The notes: a model not told the origin generated them from the letters alone. 64,000 nt of DNA from CAZOOK01 sp964581385 (GCA_964581385.1 CAZOOK010000025.1:32110-96109); one strand, 5' to 3'. Shown: positions 35,545 to 45,114, counted from the first letter of the stretch. Numbers and translations are program-made.

Positions 35545-36827
35545 AGCCGGGCAACTCCAGGTGACGGACGGACTTCGCTGCGCTTCGCAGACCCGTATGC
35601 GCAGTTCCAAAGGATGACGCTCAGCGCAATACCCTGGGCCGTTGGCGTGTACAGCGCGTTGAGGAAAAATGAGAGGCCTACCGCAAGCCTGAACACAGCA
35701 GGCCCTGAACCTTTCGCCATACAGAAAATGAAAAAGCCGAACAATGCACAGGCACCCACCAATCCAAATTCAAATACGATCTTGTTGAGCGGCATTTCCG
35801 ACGCCGTCAACACGAATTTTCCCGATGCGTCGGCATAGGAACCTGCGCCATATCCGAAGAACGCGCGGCGCCATTCCGGCCACAACCAGTCGTCGAATGC
35901 ATAGAAGCCGCCGATAAAGCGCCCAAACGCGCTCGATTTCGTCGAACCGAATTCGCCTGCGCGATTGATGAAAATATCAAGATTGAGACTTTCGGCGAAC
36001 AGTCCAAGAACAACTAGTGCAACAATCGCCACGAAAAAGAGAGCCCAGCGCCGCTTTGAAATGACGATGATCGGCATACATACCGCAAGAATCATCAGAC
36101 CGGTTCCGGAGTACGCGACGATCATCGCCACTGCGAATGAAATCAACCGCCACGAGCGATTGAGCGTCATCAGCTCGGCAACTATCGCGACTGCCAGAAG
36201 CTGACTGAATTGCGAGGGTTCCAACAGGAAAATACCATTTGCCTTGTAGGTGTTCACTCCATAACTAAGAGGATTCAGGTAGTTATAGTGCTGAATCAGG
36301 ATGCTTTTCGGAAGAAAATGTTCGATCGGAAACGCAAGTCGTGAGCCGATGACGAATTGAAGAAAAAACTGTGCGATGCCGCAAAGCGCGAGCAACGTTG
36401 CCAGATTCAGAAAGAAAAGGAGAGCCTTATCCGCGTGCGGCGAGGTCGCCGGCACGTATACCGTCATAGTGAAGAAGAGCGTCGTCATCAATAGCATCGA
36501 ATTCATTGAAAAGGATTCGCCACTGAAGATCTGCATTGCCCACAACAACGCCACGACTATTAGATACAAACTCAGGCGTCCAGGATCAAAACGCATGCGG
36601 CCCAACAGCAGCCCTGCCATAGGGATGGCAATGAGAATAGGAATCGCAACCGTGAAGGCGGAAGACAACGACGAGATGGCCACTTTTGAAAATATTGTGG
36701 TGGCGATCAGAGGCGCATAGAGAAGTACGGTCGCGAGCAGATCGCGAGCGCCTATGTCCGCCGATTGCGAGCCGTCCGGTGCCAACGGGACATCCCCGGC
36801 GTTGATTGTTTGGGTGGACAACATCAT
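35535..36827 (-). CDS. O-antigen ligase/polymerase-like membrane protein (Wzy candidate)
   Basis: A 430-residue protein with ten or more membrane segments and a large extracytoplasmic loop (about 270-330; NRAGEFGSTKSSAFGRFIGGF and FFGYGAGSYADASGKF), the usual layout of Wzy/O-antigen-ligase-like proteins. Together with the Wzx-like flippase and Wzc-like protein it makes a Wzx/Wzy-dependent system. The ATG at 36827 with GGGGA 7 nt upstream is preferred over the frame opening at 36947. Sequence conservation in this family is low, so the role rests on topology and context. Confidence 0.78.
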   Translation of the reverse strand: MMLSTQTINAGDVPLAPDGSQSADIGARDLLATVLLYAPLIATTIFSKVAISSLSSAFTVAIPILIAIPMAGLLLGRMRFDPGRLSLYLIVVALLWAMQIFSGESFSMNSMLLMTTLFFTMTVYVPATSPHADKALLFFLNLATLLALCGIAQFFLQFVIGSRLAFPIEHFLPKSILIQHYNYLNPLSYGVNTYKANGIFLLEPSQFSQLLAVAIVAELMTLNRSWRLISFAVAMIVAYSGTGLMILAVCMPIIVISKRRWALFFVAIVALVVLGLFAESLNLDIFINRAGEFGSTKSSAFGRFIGGFYAFDDWLWPEWRRAFFGYGAGSYADASGKFVLTASEMPLNKIVFEFGLVGACALFGFFIFCMAKGSGPAVFRLAVGLSFFLNALYTPTAQGIALSVILWNCAYGSAKRSEVRPSPGVARLCA

Positions 36828-36882
36828 GAAGACGTCCCCGATTTGGCACACAATCCTTGGGCTTGCCCCCCAGAAATGATGA

Positions 36883-37851
36883 TCATGAGTGATCTGCCTG
36901 CGGGCGGCGCCAAACACGGATATAGTCGATCGAATAATCCCAGTCATGATCTCCGCCGATCATTTCGTGCAGATCCACATTCGGGAACGTCATGCCGAGC
37001 TGATTGGTGACAAGAATATGTGCGGCAGGTGCTCTCCATTCGTAATGCGTTTGTTTGACTTCACGTCCATCGAGAAGCCACACCGGTTCGTTCTCTCGCC
37101 AGTCCAGCGCGAAGACATGAAAGTCTTTGGAAAAGTCGACACCAGGCGTGTATTCTGAATGTTTGAACACGGTAAACAGATCATGCGGTTGACCGTATTT
37201 TTCAGGGTGCCCACCGACCTGGACATTACCGGTCATAACGAGTGTCCGCGGACGATTCTGCCAATTCATGAATTCAAAAATGTCGATTTCCGGCGGCCAC
37301 GGGGTCGCAGAAAATGTGCCGTCCGCATTCTGGACGCCGGCGCCCAACCAGAATGCTGGCCAAGTCCCTACGCCTCGCGGAAGGCGCGCGCGCATTTCGA
37401 TATACATTCCGGGGGTCACCGGAAATTTCGCACGAAGCATTCCCGACTCTATTCCTCGAGGTCGCGGTCCGCCGCCCTCTGGAATACGTGCTTTGAGCGT
37501 TAACGCGTCGGCAGAAAATATGTGCAAAGAATGCGGATCGGTCTCAGGATAGTCGCGGTGATATGACCAATACACCGGCAAGCCGTCGAGCTTGCCGGCG
37601 TCATAGATATAACGGTAATAGAATTCCCGATCGAGGTCGGATTTATTGCGAATCGTGGCATCGGCTCGCGAACGACCGAATGTCCAATCCTTCAAAAGCG
37701 TCCAGTCACCGCTTGCGCCCACCGGACGGTTATGCGCGTCCTCAAAAGCTCCGCGGGCGAAGCCTGCTGCGAGCAGACCCGCTAAGACCACAGCACTGGT
37801 GACGTGTCCGTACTGTCGCATGTGACTTGCATTCCATTTTTCGGATTCCAT
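36883..37851 (-). CDS. Secreted glycoside hydrolase family 16
   Basis: A 322-residue secreted enzyme. After a signal peptide (TSAVVLAGLLAAGFARG, ending about residue 34) comes a GH16 beta-jellyroll with the catalytic E-x-D-x2-E motif at E188, D190 and E193 (PPEIDIFEFM), plus RARLPRGVGTWPAFWLG and the late FHVFALDW. GH16 enzymes cut or transglycosylate beta-glucans, galactans and related polymers. As first gene of the minus-strand arm it may trim the locus's own polymer. Start could also be 37821. Confidence 0.88.
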   Translation of the reverse strand: MESEKWNASHMRQYGHVTSAVVLAGLLAAGFARGAFEDAHNRPVGASGDWTLLKDWTFGRSRADATIRNKSDLDREFYYRYIYDAGKLDGLPVYWSYHRDYPETDPHSLHIFSADALTLKARIPEGGGPRPRGIESGMLRAKFPVTPGMYIEMRARLPRGVGTWPAFWLGAGVQNADGTFSATPWPPEIDIFEFMNWQNRPRTLVMTGNVQVGGHPEKYGQPHDLFTVFKHSEYTPGVDFSKDFHVFALDWRENEPVWLLDGREVKQTHYEWRAPAAHILVTNQLGMTFPNVDLHEMIGGDHDWDYSIDYIRVWRRPQADHS

Positions 37852-37940
37852 TTGATACTGCGCAGCCTGAACCGCAGGTTAATCGTCGATCATTGTGCCG
37901 TTCATCTGCGCTTCAGGAACGCTAGCCGAATATATCGTTC

Positions 37941-38705
37941 ATGCAAATCGCAACGGATATTCAACGCAAGGAAAGCGAACGCGCGTTTCACAACGAGCGT
38001 TATGGTGGTGATTCTGACAACAGGGAGTCATTGAATAAGTGGTATGGCGCCGTGAGCGCCGGCGCGAAGCGTCAGATTGAATTGATCAAACGTGCCGCCG
38101 AAAGCGCCAAGGTTCTCGAATATGGATGCGCCGACGGACGCCTCTCTCTGATTGAAGAGGACATCGCACGCGGAGCCGACGAGTTCTTCGGCATCGATAT
38201 CTCAGATCAAGCCATCGGAAAGGCACGTGATACAGCCGACAAGCTCGCGCTGGAAAATTGCCACTTTGAAACGATGGACGCCGAAAAGATGACGTTCGGC
38301 GACAACCAATTCGACCTCGTATTTGGTCGCGGCATCATTCATCACCTCGATTTGAACAAGTGCTTCGATGAGATCAGGCGCGTTCTCCGCCCCGGCGGCA
38401 GCGCGATCTTCTTTGAGCCGATGGGACACAACCCCGCCATTAACGGTTTCAGAAGGAAAACCCCCGAGCTTCGGACGCCCGACGAACATCCGCTATTGAC
38501 CAAGGATTTTGATCTGGCAGGGCGATATTTCCGAAACGTCAATTCACAGTTTTTTGGATTGATGACGCTAGGTGCTGTTCCGTTTTCGCACATGCCGTTC
38601 GGAAGTGGTCTGATGAACGCATGCGAAATTACCGATCGCGTCCTACTTCGCATCCCGGTGATCCGCCGCAATGCGTGGTTCGTTCTACTTACTTTGACCA
38701 AGTAA
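37941..38705 (+). CDS. Class I SAM-dependent methyltransferase
   Basis: A 254-residue Rossmann methyltransferase: motif I reads VLEYGCADGRLSL (about 55-67), followed by EFFGIDISDQAIGKA, FDLVFGRGIIHHLD and LRPGGSAIFFEPMG (motifs of the Methyltransf_11 type). The substrate may be a sugar or lipid-linked intermediate given the position, but this is inference. Its start lies 89 nt from the divergent GH16 gene. Confidence 0.85.
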   Translation: MQIATDIQRKESERAFHNERYGGDSDNRESLNKWYGAVSAGAKRQIELIKRAAESAKVLEYGCADGRLSLIEEDIARGADEFFGIDISDQAIGKARDTADKLALENCHFETMDAEKMTFGDNQFDLVFGRGIIHHLDLNKCFDEIRRVLRPGGSAIFFEPMGHNPAINGFRRKTPELRTPDEHPLLTKDFDLAGRYFRNVNSQFFGLMTLGAVPFSHMPFGSGLMNACEITDRVLLRIPVIRRNAWFVLLTLTK

Positions 38706-38830
38706 ATTCGATTTTCGGTAGCGGATGAATAGCGTCATCCGGATACAGCGCGAAAATGCACATCGCTGAAGCAATACGCAAGCGATACTGATTTTTAGAG
38801 GTGTCGCAACTAAGGAATCTGGAGATTGGC

Positions 38831-39991
38831 ATGGCTTGGACGCTCATCCTCATCGGCATTATGGATCTGTTGATCGCCGTCCACCCGTTCATTTTTTATC
38901 CTCTCTCCCTTCTGGGCATTCGTCGATTCAGGAGAAAACCGATCGCCTTTGGCACAATGCCCGGACATGCGAATGTCCGCTACGCAATCTGCGTCTGTGC
39001 ATACAACGAAGAGCGGGTGATCCAGCGTAAGGCCGAGAATCTGCTGAGTCTGCGCCGCGCGATGCCCGATCTGGAAGTGTTCATTTATGTCGATGCGGCG
39101 ACTGACCGCACAGCGGAATTATTGCGCCCGTACGCGGAGCACTTTCACATACATGTTTCTCCGAGGCGGCACGGCAAGACGTACGGCATGAATCTTCTGG
39201 TTTCGATGACGCAAGCACCCATCATCATATTCACCGATGCCAACGTTTTTCTGGATGGCGCATCGCTCCTTAATCTGTCCCGCTATTTTTCTGATCCTCA
39301 TATCGGCTGCGTGTGCGGCCATCTTGTCTATACAAACTCCACTGATTCGGTTACCGCGACTACGGGCTCTCTCTACTGGCGTCTCGAAGAAGCCATAAAA
39401 CGACTCGAAACGGATACAGGTTCGACGATGGGTGCGGATGGTTCGTTGTTCGCCATCCGGCGGGAGTTACATCGTCCGCCCCCGGATCACATCATCGACG
39501 ACATGTACGTTTCATTTCGTGTTCTGTGCGAGGGCCATCGCGTCGTACAGGTCGACGATGTTCTTGCCTACGAAGAATCCGTGACTTCGGCGAGCGAGGA
39601 ATTCCGTCGCAAAATCCGCATTGGCTGCCAAGCATTCAATGTGCATCGGATAATATGGTCATCGCTGCGCAATACCGGAATATTGACGCGATACAAATAT
39701 GTGTCGCACAAGCTGCTGCGCTGGCTTTCCATTTATTTTCTTTTTACAGCCGAATTGTTCATCGTGTTAGGTCTTTTTCTGCTTGGCCACGAGAGAATTG
39801 CGCTGCTGGCACTGCTGAGTCCGGTGCCGCTATTTCTGTTGGGCGGCGTCTGGCGCCTGAAGCCGTTCTCGCAGATATGGGACGTTCTTATGTCCCTGGC
39901 CGGCGCGGGATTAGGCGTGTGGCGATCACTCCGTGGCGATCTTTTTCAAACCTGGACGCCGGCGAATTCGATACGGCAGGCAACGGAATGA
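38831..39991 (+). CDS. Membrane glycosyltransferase family 2
   Basis: A 386-residue processive-type GT2. N-terminal membrane segment (WTLILIGIMDLLIAVHPFIFYPL), then CAYNEERVIQRKAENL, VDAATDRTAEL, IIIFTDANVFLD (D-x-D) and a C-terminal group of three to four membrane segments (about 290-370). The ATG at 38831 has TGGAG about 7 nt upstream. It overlaps the next small gene by 4 nt. Such enzymes can synthesise or modify beta-linked chains, or act as stand-alone polymer glycosyltransferases. Confidence 0.88.
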   Translation: MAWTLILIGIMDLLIAVHPFIFYPLSLLGIRRFRRKPIAFGTMPGHANVRYAICVCAYNEERVIQRKAENLLSLRRAMPDLEVFIYVDAATDRTAELLRPYAEHFHIHVSPRRHGKTYGMNLLVSMTQAPIIIFTDANVFLDGASLLNLSRYFSDPHIGCVCGHLVYTNSTDSVTATTGSLYWRLEEAIKRLETDTGSTMGADGSLFAIRRELHRPPPDHIIDDMYVSFRVLCEGHRVVQVDDVLAYEESVTSASEEFRRKIRIGCQAFNVHRIIWSSLRNTGILTRYKYVSHKLLRWLSIYFLFTAELFIVLGLFLLGHERIALLALLSPVPLFLLGGVWRLKPFSQIWDVLMSLAGAGLGVWRSLRGDLFQTWTPANSIRQATE

Positions 39992-40416
39992 GTCCCACGA
40001 CTTTTGAACATACTCCGAGTTTAATCCGTACGCGCCATCGGCTTTTATTTGCCTGCTGTGCATTCTGGGCGGCGACGATTTGCCGAGGAGAAGCGGAAAC
40101 TTCTACTGACAACCCGGTACCACAGCAGAATGCCGCCCGTTTCAACGGGGGCTATTGGGCGCAGATTTATCCCAACCGCGACTTCGAGCGCGGCTGCGTC
40201 ATCGGCTATCTCGCATTTGAATTCAGTCCGACTGGCTACTTTATCTTCAACCGTAAAACCACGGGTTCGTGGAGGATTGATGAACTCGGGAACCTCAAAC
40301 TGAGAACGCGCGACGGTGCCAGCATTACGTTGACCGTTTCCAACGATCTGCTGCGACCGGCATCAGACCTCGGTCTCATCAAGCGAGCGAATTTATATCA
40401 AAAATGCCCATCGTGA
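39988..40416 (+). CDS. Small secreted protein of the polysaccharide locus
   Basis: A 142-residue protein of no recognised family. It has a signal peptide (RLLFACCAFWAATICRGEA, about residues 18-36) and a short mature domain with YWAQIYPNRDFERGCVIGYLAFEF and a lipocalin-like beta pattern (GSWRIDELGNLKLRT). The ATG overlaps the glycosyltransferase stop (ATGA), so the two are coupled. It may be a periplasmic accessory of the upstream membrane glycosyltransferase. Confidence 0.6.
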   Translation: MSPTTFEHTPSLIRTRHRLLFACCAFWAATICRGEAETSTDNPVPQQNAARFNGGYWAQIYPNRDFERGCVIGYLAFEFSPTGYFIFNRKTTGSWRIDELGNLKLRTRDGASITLTVSNDLLRPASDLGLIKRANLYQKCPS

Positions 40417-40759
40417 GGATGCCGTCGCTCTCCCGCGGGTAACGTTTAGGCCGCCACCTTGACCTGCGGCGCTTTCATGCCCGTCATTGCGGGAATGACC
40501 CTTCCGCCGAATGCGCATGACAAAGCGTAGCTTGACGCATGCGAGCCCGGTCTTAGAACATATCCGTGCCAAAGCCCCCCGGAGATGAGCGGGACGGCCA
40601 GCCTACCCCATTTAGACGACGACCGGCACGCCGATCTCGACCTACATTCAGCTCCTATTGCTCGTTTGCCGAAGTCCCTCATTACCTGGATATTTGTAGA
40701 TAAGTTCGGCAAAACCTGTCATCAGTTCGGGAGTAATATCTAAAACATAAAACAATTCA
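40417..40759. other. Intergenic region between the polysaccharide locus and the oxidative module
   Basis: No supported gene. A minus-strand frame (40446-40712) has no ribosome binding site and looks random. The last 60 nt are strongly AT-rich (around 40720-40770), as expected for the promoter of the flavoprotein gene. A GTCATTGCGGGAATGAC-like stretch at 40481-40499 resembles common short dispersed repeats. Confidence 0.4.
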
Positions 40760-40773
40760 AACATATTTATGTT
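40760..40773 (+). promoter_or_regulatory. Inverted repeat spanning the flavoprotein start codon
   Basis: AACATA-TT-TATGTT is a perfect 14-nt inverted repeat that contains the ATG at 40769. It may be an operator or, in the transcript, a small hairpin masking the start; no Shine-Dalgarno precedes the ATG. Confidence 0.4.
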
Positions 40774-42250
40774 GAACAGTTCCTCATATTCAGTGAATCA
40801 TCCCTGCCGGCTCGATCGCGTCGATAACTGGGATTTGGAAACTGACGTGGCCGTGGTGGGTTTCGGCGCGGCGGGCGCCTGTGTGGCAATTGAGGCTGCG
40901 CGCAGTGGCGCGCAGGTGTCGTTGTTCGATGTCGCGGCTGGTAGCGGCGGTACATCGGCACTGTCGGGGGGGGAAATCTATATCGGCGGCAACGGTGGCA
41001 CGCCGATTCAACGCGCTGCGGGGTTCGACGACCAGACCGAGGACCTGTTCAAATATTTGATGATGAGCGGCGGCCCGAACGCCGACGAAGCGAAAGTCCG
41101 TCTCTATGCGGACAATAGCCTCAAGCACTTTGAGTGGCTCGTTGCGCAGGGCGTGAAATACAAGAATTCGTTCATCTCCGAGCGAATCATCGAGCCGACC
41201 ACCGACGATTGTCTGATCTGGAGCGGCAGTGAGGAAGCCTGGCCGTTTGTCGAGCAGGCAAAGCCCTGCCCGCGCGGACATACGCCGCAATGGATGGGAT
41301 GGGGCGGCGGTCGTTATCTCATGGATGTGCTGACACTGCGCGTCAACGAATTGGCCATCGATGTGCGTTTCAATTCCCGTGTCGTCGCGCTGATCGTGGA
41401 CGCGGATTCCAGTGTATGCGGCGTAGTCGCCCGCATGGATGGCGAGGACCGGTTCATTCGCGCACGCAAAGGCGTGGCGCTATGCGCGGGCGGCTTTGTC
41501 ATGAACAAAGACATGCTCAAACACAACGCACCGACATTGCTGCGCTCCAATTTCCCGCTTGGCACGGTCGACGACGGATCCGGCATTTTAATGGGACTCA
41601 GTGTCGGCGGAACGGCAATCAACATGAGCGAATGCTTCGTAACGCTGCCGTGGTATCCACCCGAAATCCTGATCAAGGGCATTTTCATCAACGACCGCGG
41701 ACAGCGATTCATCAATGAGGATTGCTATCACGGTCGCGTCTCGCAGCACATGATTCAGCAAGGCGGCAACCGCATCTATCTGCTGCTCGATAACGCCACT
41801 TATTCCCAGCCGGAACTGTCCGAGTTGAATCTTATCGATATCGCGGCAGCGGGAGAAACCTGGGAAGAAGTCGAGAAGGATCTTGGGTTGCCGGAAGGAT
41901 CGCTGGTTGCTACCACGTCGCTTTATAACCGCCACGCGGAAAAAGGCGAAGATCCGGTATTCCATAAAGCGCGGAAATGGCTGAAGCCACTTAACGAACC
42001 ACCGTTCGTTGCTCTGGACTGCCGGATCGATCACTGCTTCTACTCGTATTTCACACTGGGCGGCCTCAACACGCTGCCCACGGGTGAAGTGCTGCGAGCG
42101 GACGGCGAGATCGTTCCGGGCCTATATGCGGCCGGACGCACGGCCTGCGGCCTGCCACGCTGGGGCGCGGGCTATAGTTCCGGCATGTCACTGGCCGATG
42201 CGACGTTTTTCGGCAGGCAGGCAGGCAGACGGGTCGCACGCTCTGGCTAG
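40769..42250 (+). CDS. FAD-dependent dehydrogenase, fumarate reductase/3-ketosteroid dehydrogenase-like
   Basis: A 493-residue flavoprotein. FAD is bound by GFGAAG (31-36) in VAVVGFGAAGACVAIEAA, and the second FAD segment is near the C-terminus (GLYAAGRTACGLPRWGAGYSSGMSLADATFFG). SGGTSALSGGEIYIGGNGG is typical of the fumarate reductase/ketosteroid-1-dehydrogenase superfamily. The substrate is unknown; the nearby P450s make a steroid or terpenoid plausible. No ribosome binding site is visible at 40769. It is followed by the tandem-MarR regulator on the same strand. Confidence 0.82.
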   Translation: MLNSSSYSVNHPCRLDRVDNWDLETDVAVVGFGAAGACVAIEAARSGAQVSLFDVAAGSGGTSALSGGEIYIGGNGGTPIQRAAGFDDQTEDLFKYLMMSGGPNADEAKVRLYADNSLKHFEWLVAQGVKYKNSFISERIIEPTTDDCLIWSGSEEAWPFVEQAKPCPRGHTPQWMGWGGGRYLMDVLTLRVNELAIDVRFNSRVVALIVDADSSVCGVVARMDGEDRFIRARKGVALCAGGFVMNKDMLKHNAPTLLRSNFPLGTVDDGSGILMGLSVGGTAINMSECFVTLPWYPPEILIKGIFINDRGQRFINEDCYHGRVSQHMIQQGGNRIYLLLDNATYSQPELSELNLIDIAAAGETWEEVEKDLGLPEGSLVATTSLYNRHAEKGEDPVFHKARKWLKPLNEPPFVALDCRIDHCFYSYFTLGGLNTLPTGEVLRADGEIVPGLYAAGRTACGLPRWGAGYSSGMSLADATFFGRQAGRRVARSG

Positions 42251-42542
42251 GGCTCCGTCCAGAAGTTAGTGCCGTTGAACAGGGGCGGTATGGATTTCTG
42301 TCCTTTATGTATTTCCCGACTTAATCAACCGACCCGCTTCCAGCCGTGCGTTCCTGGCAGACACATTGTTGATAATTTTTCATGAAAAACGTCGTTGCAA
42401 TTTCGATACGGGACTGCGAGGCTCTCGAATAACACGCTATAGTGTCATTGAATGCGGCCGCCTTGCGGGCAAGGCGATTTCGCAACGGCCATGACAGTGA
42501 TTAAAATTTTCGTGACCTGGATTTATTCACGAAATAGATTGA
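42251..42542. other. Intergenic region ahead of the tandem-MarR gene
   Basis: No gene seen. It contains an imperfect dyad ACAC-GCTATA-GTGT around 42433-42446 and a small hairpin CGCCTTG-CGGG-CAAGGCG around 42460-42477, both possible regulatory sites for the regulator gene. Confidence 0.35.
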
Positions 42543-43724
42543 ATGATGCCGGTCGACAGTCTTTTTCCAATTCGATTAGCTCTTGCTCGCACGTACTCAA
42601 TGACTCGCCTCAGCAGTGTTCTGACAAATAGTGAGCGCGAAGCCATCCTTGCGCAGTTCAATCACAATCTGCCGCGTTACTTGTCGGGCGTGGCGGGCTC
42701 GCTTAGCCAGCAGCTGGTCAGCGCCTGCGCCGCCGCGGGATATGACGGCATCAAGGCGACGCAAATTCAATTGCTATTCAAGCTCGTTCCCGAGGGCGGC
42801 CGCGTCGTCGACATCGCTCAGTACTGGGATATCACGCAGCAGGCCGCCGGGCAGATCGTTAACGTAATGGGGCAGCAGGGGTATCTCAAGCGCAAGCCGG
42901 ATACGATCGACAAACGTGCGAAGAAGCTGCTCCTGACCGCCAAGGGACAAAAATTAATTACCTGCGCAGCGAGCGCCTCGCAGCGCATCGACCGTGAGCT
43001 TGCCCGCGTGATCGGCGATGCGGAACTGACGGAATTCAAGGGGAGCTGCGCACTGCTGTTTTATGGCCTTGGTATCGCCACTGAGGGCGAACGCCCCGTC
43101 GGCCAGAATCCGGCTTACTCACTGCCTCTGTATCTGGCCGGTCTGGTCACGCACAGCGAACGGCAGCTGATGGAGCTGGATAAAGCCAAGGGCCATACGC
43201 AGCTAAAAATGTCGTTCGCACAGGTGCTCATGTACACGTCGCCACATGGCACGTTGATCAACGATCTGGCACGTATCAACAACATTTCCAAACAAGCCAT
43301 CAGCCAAACCGTAAAGCAGGTTGAGAAGCTCGGCTATGTGCAGCGACGGCAACATCCCGGAGATGCACGTTCATCGATGATCTTTTTGACCAATGCCGGT
43401 CTGCGCCTGATCGAAGACTCCATCGACAACATCAGCGTGCTAAAAGCTGGATTTGTGCGAATCCTGGGGAAAAACCGGGAAAAACGCTTCGCGCAGACCG
43501 CCGAATGCCTGTTCAAACACGTCGTGGTGTCGGCGGCGCCTCTTGCAGGAGAGATTTCGCATCTGAGTGCCGCTGCGATTCTGCAGCGGACACTGGAACA
43601 GCTGTATCTGGAATCCGGAGATACCGCCCGCAGCAAGCTGTTCAATCGCGCGGGCCACAAGGTGAAGTTGTCAGCCAGTGCGTTGAAAGTGCTCGGAGCG
43701 CTCGAAATCCGGATGTCGCAATAG
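42543..43724 (+). CDS. Tandem MarR-family transcriptional regulator
   Basis: A 393-residue protein containing two successive MarR-type winged-helix domains. The first (about residues 70-150) reads VVDIAQYWDITQQAAGQIVNVMGQQGYLKRKPD with wing DKRAKKLLLTAKGQ. The second (about 222-305) reads LINDLARINNISKQAISQTVKQVEKLGYVQRRQHPGDARSSMIFLTNAG. Single-domain MarR proteins are about 150 residues and work as dimers, so this is probably a fused pseudo-dimer. The start is uncertain (42543, 42546 or 42600) as no ribosome binding site stands out. It may regulate the adjacent flavoprotein and P450 genes. Confidence 0.8.
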   Translation: MMPVDSLFPIRLALARTYSMTRLSSVLTNSEREAILAQFNHNLPRYLSGVAGSLSQQLVSACAAAGYDGIKATQIQLLFKLVPEGGRVVDIAQYWDITQQAAGQIVNVMGQQGYLKRKPDTIDKRAKKLLLTAKGQKLITCAASASQRIDRELARVIGDAELTEFKGSCALLFYGLGIATEGERPVGQNPAYSLPLYLAGLVTHSERQLMELDKAKGHTQLKMSFAQVLMYTSPHGTLINDLARINNISKQAISQTVKQVEKLGYVQRRQHPGDARSSMIFLTNAGLRLIEDSIDNISVLKAGFVRILGKNREKRFAQTAECLFKHVVVSAAPLAGEISHLSAAAILQRTLEQLYLESGDTARSKLFNRAGHKVKLSASALKVLGALEIRMSQ

Positions 43725-43832
43725 ACGAATCAAAACTGGGAAAGGAGGTCGTTCACGACACGGGTTCCAGATACGTCGCCTGCCAACAAGCCGACCGGAG
43801 TCCGATCCAGAAATATCTCTTGCTTCAGTCTC

Positions 43833-45014
43833 TTATTTCGGTTTGAAATGCGTCGGCACATGGGTGAAACCGCGCACGTTCGGGTTATGCGCGCGCTGCA
43901 AACCTGATTCCTCTATCTCGTAATCCGGAATCCGCTTCAGCACTTCCTCGAACACCACCCTGACTTCGAGACGCGCCAGCGCCGCACCCAGACAAGAGTG
44001 CAGACCGAAGCCGAAAGCCATGTGATCGCGGGAGCCGCGACGGATATCAAACACATCCGGATTTTCATACTTCGTCTGATCGCGGTTGGCGGAGATCACG
44101 CAGAGACCAACACAATCGCCTTTTTTGAGCTGCTTACCGCGCAGCGTCACGTCCTTACCGACACGCCGCACGATAATCTGCGAGGAACCGTCGAAGCGCA
44201 GCACTTCTTCAACCGCCTGCGGAATCAGATTTGGGTTCTCGACCAACATGCGGCGCTGCTCCGGATGCTGCCACAGACGATAGGCCGTATTACCGATGAG
44301 TTTGGTCGTGGTTTCGTTGCCGGCGACGGCCAGCAGAATCATGTTGCCGATCACTTCCAGATGGCTCATCACGCCTTCCTTTTCGGCGCGCAGCATGAGA
44401 CCGAGCATATCTTTGCCATGCGGACCCGCCGCGTGCTTGTGCGTGTGCTCTTCGAAATACTTGGCAAGATTCATGTAACCGCTGACATTACGCTCAGCAA
44501 GATCGACCTGCTTGTCGTCGCGAGCGATCAAATCGTCCGCCCAACCACGCACTTTATCCTGATCTTCGAGCGGCACCCCGATCATGGTCGAGATCACACC
44601 CATCGGCAGATAACAGCCGAGATCGGCAACGAAATCGAAACGGCCGCTGGAAAGATGCGGCTCGACCATGCGGATCGATTCGTTGCGAATGTAGCTTTCA
44701 AGCGGCGCCAGCGCCTGCGGCGTCATCAGTGGCGCGAACAGTTTGCGCTGACGCGTGTGATCGGGCGGATCACTGCCGATCAGCATCGGATATGGCAACT
44801 TGTCGTTGGCATCAGCTTCCAGCGCAACCGCACCCGTGTTGATGAATGTCTTGAAGTCGCGGAAGGCGCCGTTGACATCTTCCCAGTTAGTCAGCAACCA
44901 GAAGCTGCCGGGTTCGTAAAAATAGACGGGATCATTGTCCCGCGCGGCCTTGTAATAGGGATAAGGGTCCCAGTGGAATTTGTGATCGTACGGATCGAGA
45001 TTGACTTTACTCAT
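43833..45014 (-). CDS. Cytochrome P450 (bacterial class I type)
   Basis: A 393-residue soluble P450. Visible: the I-helix oxygen-activation motif AVAGNETTTKL, the ExxR in EEVLRFDG, and the heme loop FGFGLHSCLGAALARLE with axial Cys341. Length and the MLIGSDPPDHTRQRKL segment fit bacterial CYPs that use ferredoxin partners; no ferredoxin or reductase gene is nearby. It is transcribed away from a promoter with an overlapping operator-like dyad at 45141-45161. Convergent with the tandem-MarR gene. Confidence 0.95.
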   Translation of the reverse strand: MSKVNLDPYDHKFHWDPYPYYKAARDNDPVYFYEPGSFWLLTNWEDVNGAFRDFKTFINTGAVALEADANDKLPYPMLIGSDPPDHTRQRKLFAPLMTPQALAPLESYIRNESIRMVEPHLSSGRFDFVADLGCYLPMGVISTMIGVPLEDQDKVRGWADDLIARDDKQVDLAERNVSGYMNLAKYFEEHTHKHAAGPHGKDMLGLMLRAEKEGVMSHLEVIGNMILLAVAGNETTTKLIGNTAYRLWQHPEQRRMLVENPNLIPQAVEEVLRFDGSSQIIVRRVGKDVTLRGKQLKKGDCVGLCVISANRDQTKYENPDVFDIRRGSRDHMAFGFGLHSCLGAALARLEVRVVFEEVLKRIPDYEIEESGLQRAHNPNVRGFTHVPTHFKPK

Positions 45015-45114
45015 CGATGTGCTCCGGGACTCTCTATATTCTGCGTCGGCCTCGTTCGATTTTTCTCATTTGCCCCGCAATCGCGGTTCCGCATCGTGAG
45101 CATCGGCGAGGCAA

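Noticed and set aside
40446..40712. 88-codon minus-strand frame between the polysaccharide and oxidative loci
   Set aside because: Random-looking composition and no ribosome binding site.
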